A stretch of DNA of 64,000 bases from Aeromonas eucrenophila (GTDB lineage: Bacteria > Pseudomonadota > Gammaproteobacteria > Enterobacterales > Aeromonadaceae): positions 318,036-382,035 of the forward strand of contig NZ_CDDF01000001.1 in the NCBI RefSeq assembly GCF_000819865.1. The letters run 5' to 3'. The notes under the pieces are model-generated. The model saw only the letters and a program-made list of their open reading frames with translations, was not told the origin of the DNA and ran no database searches. Position numbers and translations under genes: made by a program. Positions 18,056 to 27,529 of the stretch are shown here, piece after piece. How positions within the stretch are numbered: the first letter of the stretch is position 1; each line of letters opens with the position of its first letter.

Positions 18056-18922
18056 TTAATGGGCTACCCGTGCAAAGCGCCCGTTATTGAAGTCGTCGAT
18101 GGCCTGGGCTATTTCCACCTGCGAGTTCATGACGAAGGGGCCATAGCCGACGATGGGTTCATCGATGGGCTCCCCACTGAGCAGCAGCAAGACGGCATCC
18201 TCACGGGTCTCGATCTCGATGCCAGTACCACGGGGATCCAGCAACACCATCTGCGCCTCGCCCACCTCCTCCTGGCCGTTGACTCGCGCCCTCCCCTTGA
18301 GCACCACTATGGCCGTGTTCCAGCCATCGACGGCAGGCAGCTGGACACTGGCCCCGCCATGTAGCCGCAGATCCCACACGTTCATCGGCGAGAAGGTGCG
18401 GGCCGGCCCTGTCTGCCCCGCATAGTCACCCGCGATGATGCGTACCAGCCCCGCCTCGTCGGCCAGCTTGTGCACCGGGATGCTGTCGCTGCGGATGGCC
18501 TGATAGCCCGGGGGCGACATCTTGTCTTTGGCCGGCAAGTTGACCCAAAGCTGCACCATGTCGAGAGTGCCCCCTGAGCGGGTGAACGCCTCGGAGTGAA
18601 ACTCTTCGTGCATGATGCCGGCTGCCGCCGTCATCCACTGCACATCCCCCGGGCCTATGGTGCCGCCCTGCCCGGTGGAGTCGCGATGGGCCACCTCCCC
18701 CTGATAGACGATGGTGACCGTCTCGAATCCCCGATGCGGGTGCTGACCCACGCCGCGAGGCTGCTCACCGGGGGAAAAATCCGCGGGTCCGGCCCTGTCC
18801 AGCAGCAGGAAGGGGCTCAGCGCCTTGCCGTGGCTGTCATACGAGAACAGGGAACGAACCGGAAAGCCGTCACCCACCCAGTGTTGGCGTGGCGCACTGT
18901 AGATACCGATGACTTTTTTCAT
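18056..18922 (-). CDS. Pirin family protein
   Basis: A bicupin protein of 288 residues. The N-terminal cupin carries the metal ligands of pirins (PHPHRGFETVTIVYQG-type motif, here HPHRGFETVTI near 57, and HEEFHSE near 100). Pirins are reported as quercetinase-like dioxygenases or redox-responsive regulators; the role here is open. The start at 18922 (MKKVIGIYSAP) fits the family better than the upstream in-frame codon at 18967. It is divergent from a LysR-type gene, a common arrangement in which the regulator controls the neighbour. Confidence 0.92.
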   Translation of the reverse strand: MKKVIGIYSAPRQHWVGDGFPVRSLFSYDSHGKALSPFLLLDRAGPADFSPGEQPRGVGQHPHRGFETVTIVYQGEVAHRDSTGQGGTIGPGDVQWMTAAAGIMHEEFHSEAFTRSGGTLDMVQLWVNLPAKDKMSPPGYQAIRSDSIPVHKLADEAGLVRIIAGDYAGQTGPARTFSPMNVWDLRLHGGASVQLPAVDGWNTAIVVLKGRARVNGQEEVGEAQMVLLDPRGTGIEIETREDAVLLLLSGEPIDEPIVGYGPFVMNSQVEIAQAIDDFNNGRFARVAH

Positions 18923-19040
18923 GATGATCTCCAAGGTTGTCATTAGCCTGTGTGGCCTTGGATACATTGTGCATATGGAACGACATCATCGGTAGGCGTA
19001 GTATTTGACCTCAGCGTCCTATTTTGTGAACGATGAAGCG

Positions 19041-19961
19041 ATGCATCAAGACCTCAACGATCTCTATTACTACGTCCAGGTGGTGGATAACGGCGGCTTT
19101 GCCCAGGCCGGCAGGGCGCTCGGCATGCCCAAGTCCAAGCTCAGCCGTCGCATCGCCCTGCTGGAGGAGCGGCTCGGGGTGCGGCTTATCCAGCGCTCGA
19201 CCCGCAGCTTTCAGGTCACCGAGCTGGGACAGGCCTACTATGCCCGCTGTCGGGCCATGCTGGTGGAGGCCGAGGCCGCTCAGGCCGTGATTGAATCGAC
19301 CCAGAGCGAGCCTTGTGGCGTGCTGCGGCTCGCCTGCCCCATCGACTTGCAGCATGCCCACGTCGGCAACATGCTGGTGAGTTTTGCCCTGCAGTATCCA
19401 AGCGTCAGCATTCAGCTTGTCGGGGTGAATCGGGCGGTAGACGTGGTCGCCGAAGGGTTGGACATGGCGATCAGGGTGCGGCCCTTGCCGCTGGAAGACA
19501 GCGATCTGGCCATGCGGGTGCTGGGCTATGCGAGCCAGTACCTGGTGGCCAGCCCAGGCTTGGTCGCGCAACAGGGCATGCCAGGGGCACCGCTGGATCT
19601 GCTGTCATGGCCCAGCCTGGGACACGGCCCCTCCCTCGAGGGGCATCACTGGATCCTGCAGGCCAAGGACGGCGCCCACGTGAAGCAACACCACAGCCCC
19701 AGGTTCGCCACCACCGACATGCAGACCCTGCGCCGGGCGGCCATAGCGGGTATGGGGGTGGTCCAGCTGCCCGCCATGATGGTGCAAGAGGCGCTGGCCG
19801 ATGGCAGCCTGGTGCGGCTGCTGCCTGACTGGGCACCGCGGCGGGAGGTGATCCATGCGGTCTTCCCCTCCCGCCGCGGGTTGCTGCCTTCGGTACGCGC
19901 CCTGATCGATCATCTGGTGCACTGCTTCGCGCCCCTGGCGGAAGAGCCACCCCGTCCATAG
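19041..19961 (+). CDS. LysR-family transcriptional regulator
   Basis: A 306-residue regulator. The N-terminal winged helix-turn-helix (LYYYVQVVDNGGFAQAGRAL, then MPKSKLSRRIALLEERLGVRL) is followed by a periplasmic-binding-protein-like effector domain. The ATG at 19041 places the HTH at the usual distance from the N-terminus; an in-frame TTG at 19005 is possible. It diverges from the pirin gene across 118 bases, which is the likely regulatory target. The effector is unknown. Confidence 0.92.
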   Translation: MHQDLNDLYYYVQVVDNGGFAQAGRALGMPKSKLSRRIALLEERLGVRLIQRSTRSFQVTELGQAYYARCRAMLVEAEAAQAVIESTQSEPCGVLRLACPIDLQHAHVGNMLVSFALQYPSVSIQLVGVNRAVDVVAEGLDMAIRVRPLPLEDSDLAMRVLGYASQYLVASPGLVAQQGMPGAPLDLLSWPSLGHGPSLEGHHWILQAKDGAHVKQHHSPRFATTDMQTLRRAAIAGMGVVQLPAMMVQEALADGSLVRLLPDWAPRREVIHAVFPSRRGLLPSVRALIDHLVHCFAPLAEEPPRP

Positions 19962-20048
19962 CGCAATTACCTGATCCGGCAGCCGTAACGGTAGTACCGG
20001 GACCGCTGTCGTCGCCATGGCTCCGCAGCACATGGTGAGGCGCGCAAC

Positions 20049-20080
20049 AAAAAGGCCAGAGCATTGCTCTGGCCTTTTTA
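20049..20080. terminator. Bidirectional terminator between lysR and ybaB
   Basis: Stem AAAAAGGCCAGAG/CTCTGGCCTTTTT with a 6-base loop; A and T tracts on both sides allow use from either strand. Confidence 0.88.
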
Positions 20081-20142
20081 GCAAGATTTCCCCCCACCTC
20101 TGACATGCCAAACAGGCTGCCGGGCACCGAGGTTTCCCTAGC

Positions 20143-20472
20143 TTAGAATGGCAGCTTCATGCCCGGGGGCAGTTGCATGCCGCCGGTCAGCTCGCCCATC
20201 TTGCTCTTGTTCTGCTCTTCCACCCGGCGAACGGCGTCGTTCACGGCGGCGGCGACCAGATCCTCGATCATCTCCTTGTCATCTTCCATCAGACTCTGGT
20301 CGATCTCGATACGGCGCACGCTGTGGCTGCCAGCCATGGTGACCTTGACCAGGCCGGCACCGGCTTCGCCGACTACTTCCATCTGGGCAAGTTGCTCTTG
20401 CATCTTCTGCATGCGCTCTTGCATCTGTTGGGCCTGTTTCATCAGGTTACCCATTCCACCTTTACCAAACAT
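20143..20472 (-). CDS. ybaB: Nucleoid-associated protein YbaB/EbfC
   Basis: A 109-residue homodimeric DNA-binding protein ([21 protein letters not shown], coiled-coil start, then [15 protein letters not shown]). It lies downstream of dnaX on the same strand, as in E. coli. There, recR follows directly; here a terminator ends the unit and recR is not in the window. Confidence 0.95.
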   Translation of the reverse strand: MFGKGGMGNLMKQAQQMQERMQKMQEQLAQMEVVGEAGAGLVKVTMAGSHSVRRIEIDQSLMEDDKEMIEDLVAAAVNDAVRRVEEQNKSKMGELTGGMQLPPGMKLPF

Positions 20473-20601
20473 AGGTCGTCTCTCGTCTTGAAATCCGGCA
20501 TACAGCGCCGGGCTGTGGGCTTGTTCTGCCCTAAATGGGGGCAGCCATCGTGTTTTTCAAGCGGGGAGCCAGCCCCCCGCATGGGTTTTAACGAAACTAG
20601 G

Positions 20602-23163
20602 TCAACGACTCAGGGGCTCTATGCTCTCGGGGTGGAGCACGGCGCCGAACCGCTGTTGTAAAAATTGTACATGGGGATCTTCGGCCAGATCCCGGGCCAC
20701 CTGCTCACGCACCCCGAGGTAGAGGCGATGCTCGATCTCGAGCGGCGTCTCCCGCGCCGGATCCGTGCCCAGGGTCACCTCCACGCGCACCGCCTGGCCG
20801 AGCTCAGGGCCTATGATCCCGGCCAGATCGGCGCAGGCCTTGTCACTGACCAGATGGCGCTGTTCGGGTTTGAGGACGAGGGACACCAGATCCCCGTTCC
20901 GGGTCATCACCGAGTTGATCGCGAGCTGCCGCAACCTGCCTCCGACCCCGGTGTGGGCAATCAGCTCGGCCCAGGGATCGCCGCAGTTCATCAGCAGGGA
21001 GGATGGGATCAAGCGGGCGACCTCCTCCCCTTCTTCCGGCTCGGCCTCGGCTTCCAGCTCATCCCAGTCGATGGTTTCCATCATCGGAGCCGTGGCGGAA
21101 GGCGCTTCACTGGGCGCGGCAACGGATGCAGGCATCTGCACTGCGGTGGATGCAGGTTGGGCGACCGCGACCTTGGCGGGCGCCCCTTCCAGATCCCAGG
21201 GCGGCAGATCATCGGGATCGGGGTGCCCCTTGAGGGGAGCCGCCTGACGCGGGGCTGACGCCACAGCCTGCGCCGCCATAGGAGGAACACTGACGAGCCC
21301 GTCTCCAAAGCCCTGGCTCAGGTACTCCTCGTAGTCGCTGCCGCTGTCGTCATAGGCATCGAACGGCGGCAGCTCGTCATAACCCAGCGCGACTTCCTGC
21401 TGACCCGGCGATGGCGCGGCTGGCTGCCAAGGCGTGCTCGCCGGCGGTGCGCTCAGTGGCGATGCCTGCGGGGCCGCGGATCTCGGCTCGGGCGCCACGG
21501 CTGGCTTGACGGGTGCCACCCGAGGGGGCGTTGTCGTCGCAACGGCATCGCTTCGCAGCCGGCTGCGCAGCAAGTTGCGCTTGCCGAGCAGGCTCTGCAG
21601 GTTCGAGGCCGACGTCGGTGCTGCAACCGGCTCGGCTGCTGCCTCAGCCTGCGTTATCTCGTCGTAAGCGGTCGTCACAGCCTCATCGGCAGGAGCAATC
21701 ACTGCCTGGACCATGGGGGCAGCATCTAGAGCGCTGCCCGGCTCAACAGGCGGCGCCTCGTATCCCATCTGCTGCGCCTCGCGCAGCAACTCCTCCTGCT
21801 CGGCAAACAGCGGATTGACCGGCCCATCACCGGCATCCTCTCCGTCCTCGCCCATCGCCAACCCGGCGCTGACATGGGCCAGCACATCGGTATCCGGCAC
21901 CGCAGATGGGATTACCGGTTCTACCGGCTTGGCAGGCGCAGGAGTTATCGCGGCGGCGGGGGCTGGCTCAGCCCCGAGGGGCTTTCCCGGCGATGCCAGT
22001 GCGGCCCTCGCCCCTGTCACAAGAGGTGCCGACATGGACGGTGGCAAGGCGGTGAGGCTGGCAGGGTGCAGCACCTCGCGGCGCGGCGAGAACGCCAGCA
22101 TCCGCAGGCAGGTCATCTCAAGGGCGGTACGGCCATCCGGTGCCCAGGGCAGGTCTTTGCGTCCCCCCAGCACGATTTGGTAGCAGAGCTGCACTTCTTC
22201 CGGGCTCATGGCCTGGGCGAGTTGCAACAGGGCGTCCGCATCGGCCCCCTGCTCCTGCACGCTGGCGGGCAGCAGCTGCGCCATGGCGACGCGATGGAGC
22301 AGGGCTTCGAGCTCGGCGTGCAGCTGATCGAAATCCGGCCCCAGGGTGGCGATTTCGGTGATCTTGGCCATGGTCGCCGGGGCGTCCTGGCGCAAGATGG
22401 CCTCCAGCAGCTGGTGCAGATGGTGGTGATCCAGGGTCCCCAGCATGGTCAGCACACTGTCGAGCCGCACGCTGCCATTGCCGTGGGCCAGCGCCTGATC
22501 GGTCAGGCTCAGGGCATCGCGCATGCTGCCATCCGCCGCCTTGGCCAGGGCCAGCAGGGCGCGGGGCTCGAACGGCTGACCTTCCTGATCCAGCACCCAT
22601 TCCAGCTGCTTGGCGATCTGGCTCTGATCCAAACTCTTCAGGTGGAACTGCAGGCAGCGGGAGAGGATGGTGATCGGCAGCTTCTGCGGATCCGTGGTGG
22701 CCAGCAGGAACTTCACATAGGGAGGCGGCTCTTCCAGGGTTTTGAGCAGCGCGTTGAAGCTGTGACGCGACAACATGTGCACCTCATCGATGAGGTACAC
22801 CTTGAAGCGGCCGCGGGCCGGACGGTACTGCACGTTGTCCAGGAGCTCGCGGGTGTCTTCCACCTTGGTGCGCGACGCCGCATCGATCTCCAGCAGATCG
22901 ACGAAGTTGCCCTGATCGATCTCGCGGCAGGTGTCGCAGACGCCGCACGGGTGGCTGCTGATCCCCTGCTCGCAGTTGAGACTCTTGGCCAGGATGCGGG
23001 CTATGGTGGTCTTGCCCACCCCGCGGGTGCCGCTCAGCAGATAGGCGTGATGCAGCCGTCCCTGATCCAGGGCATTGGTCAAGGCGGTCAGCACATGTTG
23101 CTGGCCAACCACTTGTTCAAATGTATGGGGGCGCCATTTACGCGCCAGAACCTGATAGCTCAT
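20602..23163 (-). CDS. dnaX: DNA polymerase III subunit tau
   Basis: Clamp-loader ATPase of 853 residues. Walker A GTRGVGKT is at 45-52, the zinc-binding Cys at 64, 73, 76 and 79, DEVHML near 126 and the SRC motif near 170. A long Pro/Ala-rich linker (about 400-680) precedes the C-terminal tau domain that binds the replicative polymerase and DnaB. The coding strand has no run of five or more A, so the A-AAA-AAG slippery site that makes gamma in E. coli is absent. The start at 23163 is the family start MSYQVLARKWRP. Confidence 0.95.
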   Translation of the reverse strand: MSYQVLARKWRPHTFEQVVGQQHVLTALTNALDQGRLHHAYLLSGTRGVGKTTIARILAKSLNCEQGISSHPCGVCDTCREIDQGNFVDLLEIDAASRTKVEDTRELLDNVQYRPARGRFKVYLIDEVHMLSRHSFNALLKTLEEPPPYVKFLLATTDPQKLPITILSRCLQFHLKSLDQSQIAKQLEWVLDQEGQPFEPRALLALAKAADGSMRDALSLTDQALAHGNGSVRLDSVLTMLGTLDHHHLHQLLEAILRQDAPATMAKITEIATLGPDFDQLHAELEALLHRVAMAQLLPASVQEQGADADALLQLAQAMSPEEVQLCYQIVLGGRKDLPWAPDGRTALEMTCLRMLAFSPRREVLHPASLTALPPSMSAPLVTGARAALASPGKPLGAEPAPAAAITPAPAKPVEPVIPSAVPDTDVLAHVSAGLAMGEDGEDAGDGPVNPLFAEQEELLREAQQMGYEAPPVEPGSALDAAPMVQAVIAPADEAVTTAYDEITQAEAAAEPVAAPTSASNLQSLLGKRNLLRSRLRSDAVATTTPPRVAPVKPAVAPEPRSAAPQASPLSAPPASTPWQPAAPSPGQQEVALGYDELPPFDAYDDSGSDYEEYLSQGFGDGLVSVPPMAAQAVASAPRQAAPLKGHPDPDDLPPWDLEGAPAKVAVAQPASTAVQMPASVAAPSEAPSATAPMMETIDWDELEAEAEPEEGEEVARLIPSSLLMNCGDPWAELIAHTGVGGRLRQLAINSVMTRNGDLVSLVLKPEQRHLVSDKACADLAGIIGPELGQAVRVEVTLGTDPARETPLEIEHRLYLGVREQVARDLAEDPHVQFLQQRFGAVLHPESIEPLSR

Positions 23164-23303
23164 AGATCTCGATGCTGGAAAACGAGGCATTGAGCCGGAT
23201 GCTAACACAAATGCAGGGAGGGCTGTATGGGCGAAGGGTCGTCTTGGGAGGGATCGCTGGATTTTCAAACCGATGCCCAACAAGGCATCGGCTACAAGGC
23301 AAC

Positions 23304-23330
23304 ACAGGCAGGCTGACGAGGCCTGCCTGT
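23304..23330 (-). terminator. Hairpin between apt and dnaX
   Basis: 10-bp stem ACAGGCAGGC/GCCTGCCTGT with a 7-base loop and no T tract; it may be a weak terminator or processing site after apt. Confidence 0.4.
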
Positions 23331-23346
23331 CACTCACGCCTGTGGT

Positions 23347-23892
23347 TTACTCGCCAGCGAGTTCAACCAGCGAGACCACCTTGACGCCAGCGGCGGTCAG
23401 GCGAGCATCACCGCCGAGGGACGGCAGGGAGATGATGAAGGCCGCATCGGCCACTTCACCGCCGGCGCGACGGATGAGCTTGACGGTGGCATCGACGGTG
23501 CCGCCGGTGGCCAGCAGATCGTCAACGACCAGCACCTTGTCACCCGGGACTATGGCGTCGGTGTGCAGTTGCAGGGTGTCGGTACCGTATTCGAGGGCAT
23601 AGGACTCCTCGATGACGGCACGGGGCAGTTTGCCCGGCTTGCGCACCGGCACGAAGCCGAGGCCCATGGCGAACGCAACCGGGGCGCCAAAGATGAAACC
23701 GCGGGCCTCGGTGCCGACGATCTTGGTGATCCCTTGATCACGGTAATGCGCAGCCAGCAGATCGATGGTGGCCTTGAAGGCCTCGGCATTCTCGATCAGG
23801 CTGGTGATGTCGCGAAACAGGATGCCCGGCTTCGGATAGTCGGGGATGGTCTTGATGCTCGCTTCGATAAACTTCAGGGTATCCGGATTCAT
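23347..23892 (-). CDS. apt: Adenine phosphoribosyltransferase
   Basis: Purine salvage enzyme that converts adenine and PRPP to AMP. It has 181 residues against 183 in E. coli. The N-terminal [18 protein letters not shown] and the PRPP-binding [13 protein letters not shown] near 120 are diagnostic. The frame is open to 24393, but that extension is antisense to other signals and lies before the family start. Upstream of dnaX, as in E. coli. Confidence 0.96.
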   Translation of the reverse strand: MNPDTLKFIEASIKTIPDYPKPGILFRDITSLIENAEAFKATIDLLAAHYRDQGITKIVGTEARGFIFGAPVAFAMGLGFVPVRKPGKLPRAVIEESYALEYGTDTLQLHTDAIVPGDKVLVVDDLLATGGTVDATVKLIRRAGGEVADAAFIISLPSLGGDARLTAAGVKVVSLVELAGE

Positions 23893-23952
23893 TGTTTGAC
23901 CGCTTATTTTATGAGCCCTGCAGTGGCGTCTGTGTGATGTCCGCCAGGGGGC

Positions 23953-23986
23953 AATAAAAAGGCCCGTCACGCAAAAATGACGGGCC
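23953..23986 (-). terminator. Terminator of ybaN
   Basis: On the minus strand, stem GGCCCGTCA/TGACGGGCC followed by TTTTTATT. Confidence 0.9.
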
Positions 23987-24023
23987 GACTCCATAGCATT
24001 ATTGCTGCAATAGCTTAGGGATT

Positions 24024-24401
24024 TCACTTCTCCATTGCAACTGGCTCCAGCACCGGCAAACGCATTAACCAGGTGAGCAGGATCACCATTATGGCAAGGA
24101 GCAGCAACCGCACCCAGAGCATTGGCACCACCCAGAGCGACACCGAGAAGGAGAGCAGAATGAAGATGATGGCCCGGCGCCGGGCATGGCGACGGATACC
24201 GCGATACTGCTGCCAGTCGGCGATGGGGGGGCCGAACCAGGGGTGCGCCAGCAACCAGCGATGAAAACGGGGGGACGAGCGGGCAAACAGCGCCGCCGCC
24301 AGCAGCATGAAGGGCGTGGTCGGCAGCAGTGGCAACACTATCCCGACGATCCCCGTGGCAAAGGCCAACCAGCCAAGGGCCATCAAACACCAACGCTTCA
24401 T
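24024..24401 (-). CDS. ybaN: DUF454 inner-membrane protein YbaN
   Basis: A 125-residue membrane protein, the E. coli YbaN length, with three hydrophobic segments. [31 protein letters not shown] (in two parts: [17 protein letters not shown] and [13 protein letters not shown]) is the DUF454 signature. Function is unknown. In E. coli it also lies upstream of apt. The start at 24401 leaves a single hydrophobic N-terminus directly after MKRW. Confidence 0.88.
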   Translation of the reverse strand: MKRWCLMALGWLAFATGIVGIVLPLLPTTPFMLLAAALFARSSPRFHRWLLAHPWFGPPIADWQQYRGIRRHARRRAIIFILLSFSVSLWVVPMLWVRLLLLAIMVILLTWLMRLPVLEPVAMEK

Positions 24402-24559
24402 CTGTACTCCTCTAAAATGCACCCACCCCTAGCCTAACAGAGTTGTCCCGACCGCCGACAGCGCCACCGTGGCCGCAAACCTTTGTCAGGAAAAATATGG
24501 CCGTTCCTTGTATCGACAACCCGACTCTGCGCTTTCCCGCCCCTCATATCATCCGGCTC

Positions 24560-24575
24560 TGATGAGCTCATCAGG
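24560..24575. promoter_or_regulatory. 16-bp perfect palindrome between ybaN and dusC
   Basis: CTGATGAGCTCATCAG, in the region shared by the divergent ybaN and dusC genes, 80 bases before dusC. It could be an operator; no regulator is recognised. Confidence 0.25.
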
Positions 24576-24654
24576 CAGGGCAAGGCTGACAGCAAGGTCT
24601 ATTCCCACTACAATCGGCGCTCTTTTTTCCCCTCCACTTCTGTTGGAATAGGTT

Positions 24655-25599
24655 ATGCGCGTTATTTTGGCCCCCATGCAGGGGGTGCTGGATCACCTGA
24701 TGCGGGAGGTACTCACCTCCGTCAACGATTACGACCTCTGCGTCAGCGAATTTATCCGGGTCGTCGATCAGTTGCTGCCCGCCAAGGTGTTCCATCGCCT
24801 CTGCCCCGAGCTGCGCCAGGATGGCAAGACCCGCGCCGGCACCCCGGTGCGGGTGCAACTGCTGGGTCAGCACCCCGAATGGCTGGCCGAAAACGCGGTG
24901 CGCGCCATCGAGCTCGGCTCCCCCGGGGTCGATCTCAACTTTGGCTGCCCCGCCCCCACGGTCAACAAGAGCAAGGGCGGCGCCGTGCTGCTCAAGGAGC
25001 CCGAGACCGTCTATCGCATCGTCAAGGCGGTGCGTGAGGCTGTGCCCGCCCACTTGCCGGTCAGCGCCAAGATCCGCCTCGGTTACGACGACAAAGAGCT
25101 CTATCTCGACAACGCCCAGGCGGTCTATCAGGCCGGGGCCTGCGAGCTGGCGGTGCACGCCCGCACCAAGCGGGAAGGCTACAAGGCACCGGCCCACTGG
25201 GAATACGTGGACGCGATTCGCCGCGCCCTGCCCATTCCAATCACCGCCAATGGCGAGATCTGGAACCATGCCGACGCGCTCAGTTGCGCCCGGGTCTCCG
25301 GCTGCGACGCCCTCATGGTGGGCCGTGGTGCCATCTCCCTGCCCAATCTGGCCAACGTGATGAAGACCGGCTGCGACCACATGAGTTGGGCCGAGGTGCT
25401 GCAGCTGATGGTAAGCTACACGGAGCAGGACTTGGCGAGCGAGAAGGCCGACTACTATCCCAGCCGGATCAAGCAGTGGTTCAGCTACCTCAAGCGAGAA
25501 TATCCCCAGGCAGCCGAGTTATTTCAGGATATTCGTCTGCACAAGGAGACGGGACCTATACGGGAAGCACTGCTGCACGCCGCGAAAACTGTGAGCTAA
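24655..25599 (+). CDS. dusC: tRNA-dihydrouridine(16) synthase DusC
   Basis: FMN- and NADPH-dependent reduction of uridine 16 in tRNA. It has 314 residues (E. coli 315). Assignment to DusC rather than DusA or DusB rests on MRVILAPMQGVLDHLMREVL, YDLCVSEFIRVVDQLLP and NGEIW. The catalytic Cys98 is in NFGCPAPTVNKSKGG and the HARTKREGY motif is near 165. It is divergent from ybaN and stands alone. Confidence 0.95.
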   Translation: MRVILAPMQGVLDHLMREVLTSVNDYDLCVSEFIRVVDQLLPAKVFHRLCPELRQDGKTRAGTPVRVQLLGQHPEWLAENAVRAIELGSPGVDLNFGCPAPTVNKSKGGAVLLKEPETVYRIVKAVREAVPAHLPVSAKIRLGYDDKELYLDNAQAVYQAGACELAVHARTKREGYKAPAHWEYVDAIRRALPIPITANGEIWNHADALSCARVSGCDALMVGRGAISLPNLANVMKTGCDHMSWAEVLQLMVSYTEQDLASEKADYYPSRIKQWFSYLKREYPQAAELFQDIRLHKETGPIREALLHAAKTVS

Positions 25600-25686
25600 C
25601 CGCCCTTTACTTGACTCATGTCATCTTGATAATTCAATCGCTTCCCTATACTGGCCGAGTTTTATAATTCGTCTATGGAGGCTCCT

Positions 25687-26064
25687 GTGTGTGAGATGAC
25701 GCAAGCCCAGTTGGCCGAATGGCGCGAGCGCCTGCTGACTGACTGGGCGCAAGTAAGAGAAGAGCTGATCGATCAGCTCAAGGCCAGTCGGCGAGACGAC
25801 TGGGCCGAGAAGGTGGATCATTGCGAGCGTGATCAGCTGGTGGAGCTGACCAGTCGCCTCGATCTGCCGAAGGTGGAGCAGAGCGTGGCGCGCCTCAAGC
25901 GGATCGATGCCGCCCTCTGCCAGATGGATCTGGGCCTCTATGGCCTCTGCTCCGATTGCGAAGAGCCGCTGGCCGTCGCCCAGCTCGAGCAGGATCCGAC
26001 CCTGCAACGCTGCCCACGCTGTGACGCCCGCTATCGCAAGGGATTCCACGCCCACGAACTCTGA
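25687..26064 (+). CDS. DksA/TraR-type zinc-finger protein
   Basis: A small protein of about 125 residues: an N-terminal helical hairpin (MTQAQLAEWRERLLTDWAQV) and a C-terminal C4 zinc finger (CSDC then CPRC). Family members act in the RNA polymerase secondary channel; it lacks the Asp-rich tip of true DksA that I would expect, so activity is uncertain. Start choice: GGAGG at 25677-25681 sits 5 bases before a GTG at 25687; the ATG at 25675 has no upstream site, and the ATG at 25696 is too far from GGAGG. Confidence 0.85.
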   Translation: MCEMTQAQLAEWRERLLTDWAQVREELIDQLKASRRDDWAEKVDHCERDQLVELTSRLDLPKVEQSVARLKRIDAALCQMDLGLYGLCSDCEEPLAVAQLEQDPTLQRCPRCDARYRKGFHAHEL

Positions 26065-26065
26065 T

Positions 26066-26084
26066 GGGGCACCTTCTGTGCCCC
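26066..26084 (+). terminator. Hairpin after the DksA-like gene
   Basis: 7-bp stem GGGGCAC/GTGCCCC with a 5-base loop directly after the stop; no T tract, so weak. Confidence 0.4.
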
Positions 26085-26211
26085 TCATGACCAGCCCCCT
26101 TCCCTCCGACTTCCCTCCCCCAGCGTCCGTTGCCACATCCGCAGCAGCACTCTGTCTGGATATACTTTCCTTTTATAGTTAACTCACCTGCCACTGACTC
26201 TTCTTGCAATA

Positions 26212-26238
26212 GAAAAGGGAAGCCACTGGCTTCCCTTT
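26212..26238 (-). terminator. Terminator of rnd
   Basis: On the minus strand, stem GGGAAGCCA/TGGCTTCCC followed by TTTTCT. Confidence 0.85.
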
Positions 26239-26325
26239 CGATGATTTATGTTACTCGCCCAATCTCGGTGCTATCTCTCGATGCAAAGTGTTGCACCGGC
26301 GCGGTCGAGTCTTGCAGAGGAGCGA

Positions 26326-27438
26326 CTACTGGGCCAGCAGGTGACCGACCAGTTCATTGCGCCAGCCTTGCAGCAGCATGGGCTTGTCGGCGCGGGCGCG
26401 CTCCTCGTCGCTCATCCGCCAGCTCCAGGTGAAATACTGGTGAATGATCTTCTTGCTCGCTACCAGCTCGGGCGGGATGTTGTGGGCCTTGGCCTTCTCT
26501 TCCACCATGCCCTTGATGCGCTTGAGCTCGGCCTTGTACTGGGGGTAGTCCACCAGTCGGCGAATGGGCTCGGGCCAGCTCTCCGGTGCGCTCTGCTGGG
26601 CAGAGGCGACGATGTCCAGCATCCGCTTGCCGTGGATCTTTATTTCGATCGGCGCCAGTCCCAACTCGTTGAGGTCGCGCAGGGAGGTCGGCTTGCGCTC
26701 CGCCACCTTGAACAGGTGCAGCTCCTTGACCACGAAGTTCAGGGCCAGATCCCGGCGCACCGCCTCCTGCTGACGCCAGGCGGCCAGCTCGCGCAGGATG
26801 GCGAGTTCACGGCGCCCCAGCTGCCAGGCGTTGATGATCTCGAGGTAGGCCTGACGGGGATCGCTGCCCTGGGTCTTGCGGGCGCAGTGGTTCTGGCACT
26901 CCTGCTCGAACCAGGCCTCTTTGCCGCTGTCGCGCAGGGCCGCCATCACCTTGTCGTAGAGCGGCATCAGATAGAACACATCGGCCGCCGCGTATTCCAG
27001 CTGGCGATCGGTGAGCGGGCGGGCCAGCCAGTCGGTGCGGGCCTGATCCTTCTCCAGCTCCACGCCGAGGAACTCCTTGACCAGGGCACCGAAGCCCACC
27101 GAGACGCCATGGCCCAGGAAGGCCGTCGCCAGCTGGGTATCGTGCATCAAATTCGGCAGATGGCCCGCCTGGTGCTGGATCAGCTCCAGATCCTCGCCGG
27201 AGGCGTGCAGTATGGCGATCTGTCCTGCCCGGCCGAGTCGCTGCCAGAGCCCGGACAGGTCCAGGGTCAGGGGATCCAGCAGGGCCAGCTGGTGGCCGTC
27301 ATAGATTTGAAACAGACCGAGCTGGGGATAGTAGGTACGGGTGCGAACGAATTCGGTATCGATGGCCAGGGGAACGTCGGCCAGGGAAGCGAGATACTGT
27401 TCCAGTTCGGCTTGCTGAGAAATGAGTTGATATTGCAT
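26326..27438 (-). CDS. rnd: Ribonuclease D
   Basis: 3'-5' exoribonuclease for tRNA maturation, 370 residues. DEDD-type catalytic motifs: DTEF near 28, HASGEDLELI near 80 and the YAAADVFYL segment near 150. HRDC-like helical domains follow. The ATG at 27438 is preferred over a GTG at 27450. As in E. coli, fadD lies directly upstream, but a terminator between them makes rnd a separate unit. Confidence 0.95.
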   Translation of the reverse strand: MQYQLISQQAELEQYLASLADVPLAIDTEFVRTRTYYPQLGLFQIYDGHQLALLDPLTLDLSGLWQRLGRAGQIAILHASGEDLELIQHQAGHLPNLMHDTQLATAFLGHGVSVGFGALVKEFLGVELEKDQARTDWLARPLTDRQLEYAAADVFYLMPLYDKVMAALRDSGKEAWFEQECQNHCARKTQGSDPRQAYLEIINAWQLGRRELAILRELAAWRQQEAVRRDLALNFVVKELHLFKVAERKPTSLRDLNELGLAPIEIKIHGKRMLDIVASAQQSAPESWPEPIRRLVDYPQYKAELKRIKGMVEEKAKAHNIPPELVASKKIIHQYFTWSWRMSDEERARADKPMLLQGWRNELVGHLLAQ

Positions 27439-27475
27439 CGTTACCTGCACCTTGGTCGGAAGTCGGGACCCGGAA

Positions 27476-27506
27476 AGAAAAAACCGTGGGTTGACCCACG
27501 GTTTTG
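27476..27506 (-). terminator. Terminator of fadD
   Basis: On the minus strand, stem AAACCGTGGG/CCCACGGTTT followed by a T-rich tract (TTTTTTCTTT). Confidence 0.88.
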
Positions 27507-27529
27507 CATGACATCAAGCTGTCTGCCCG

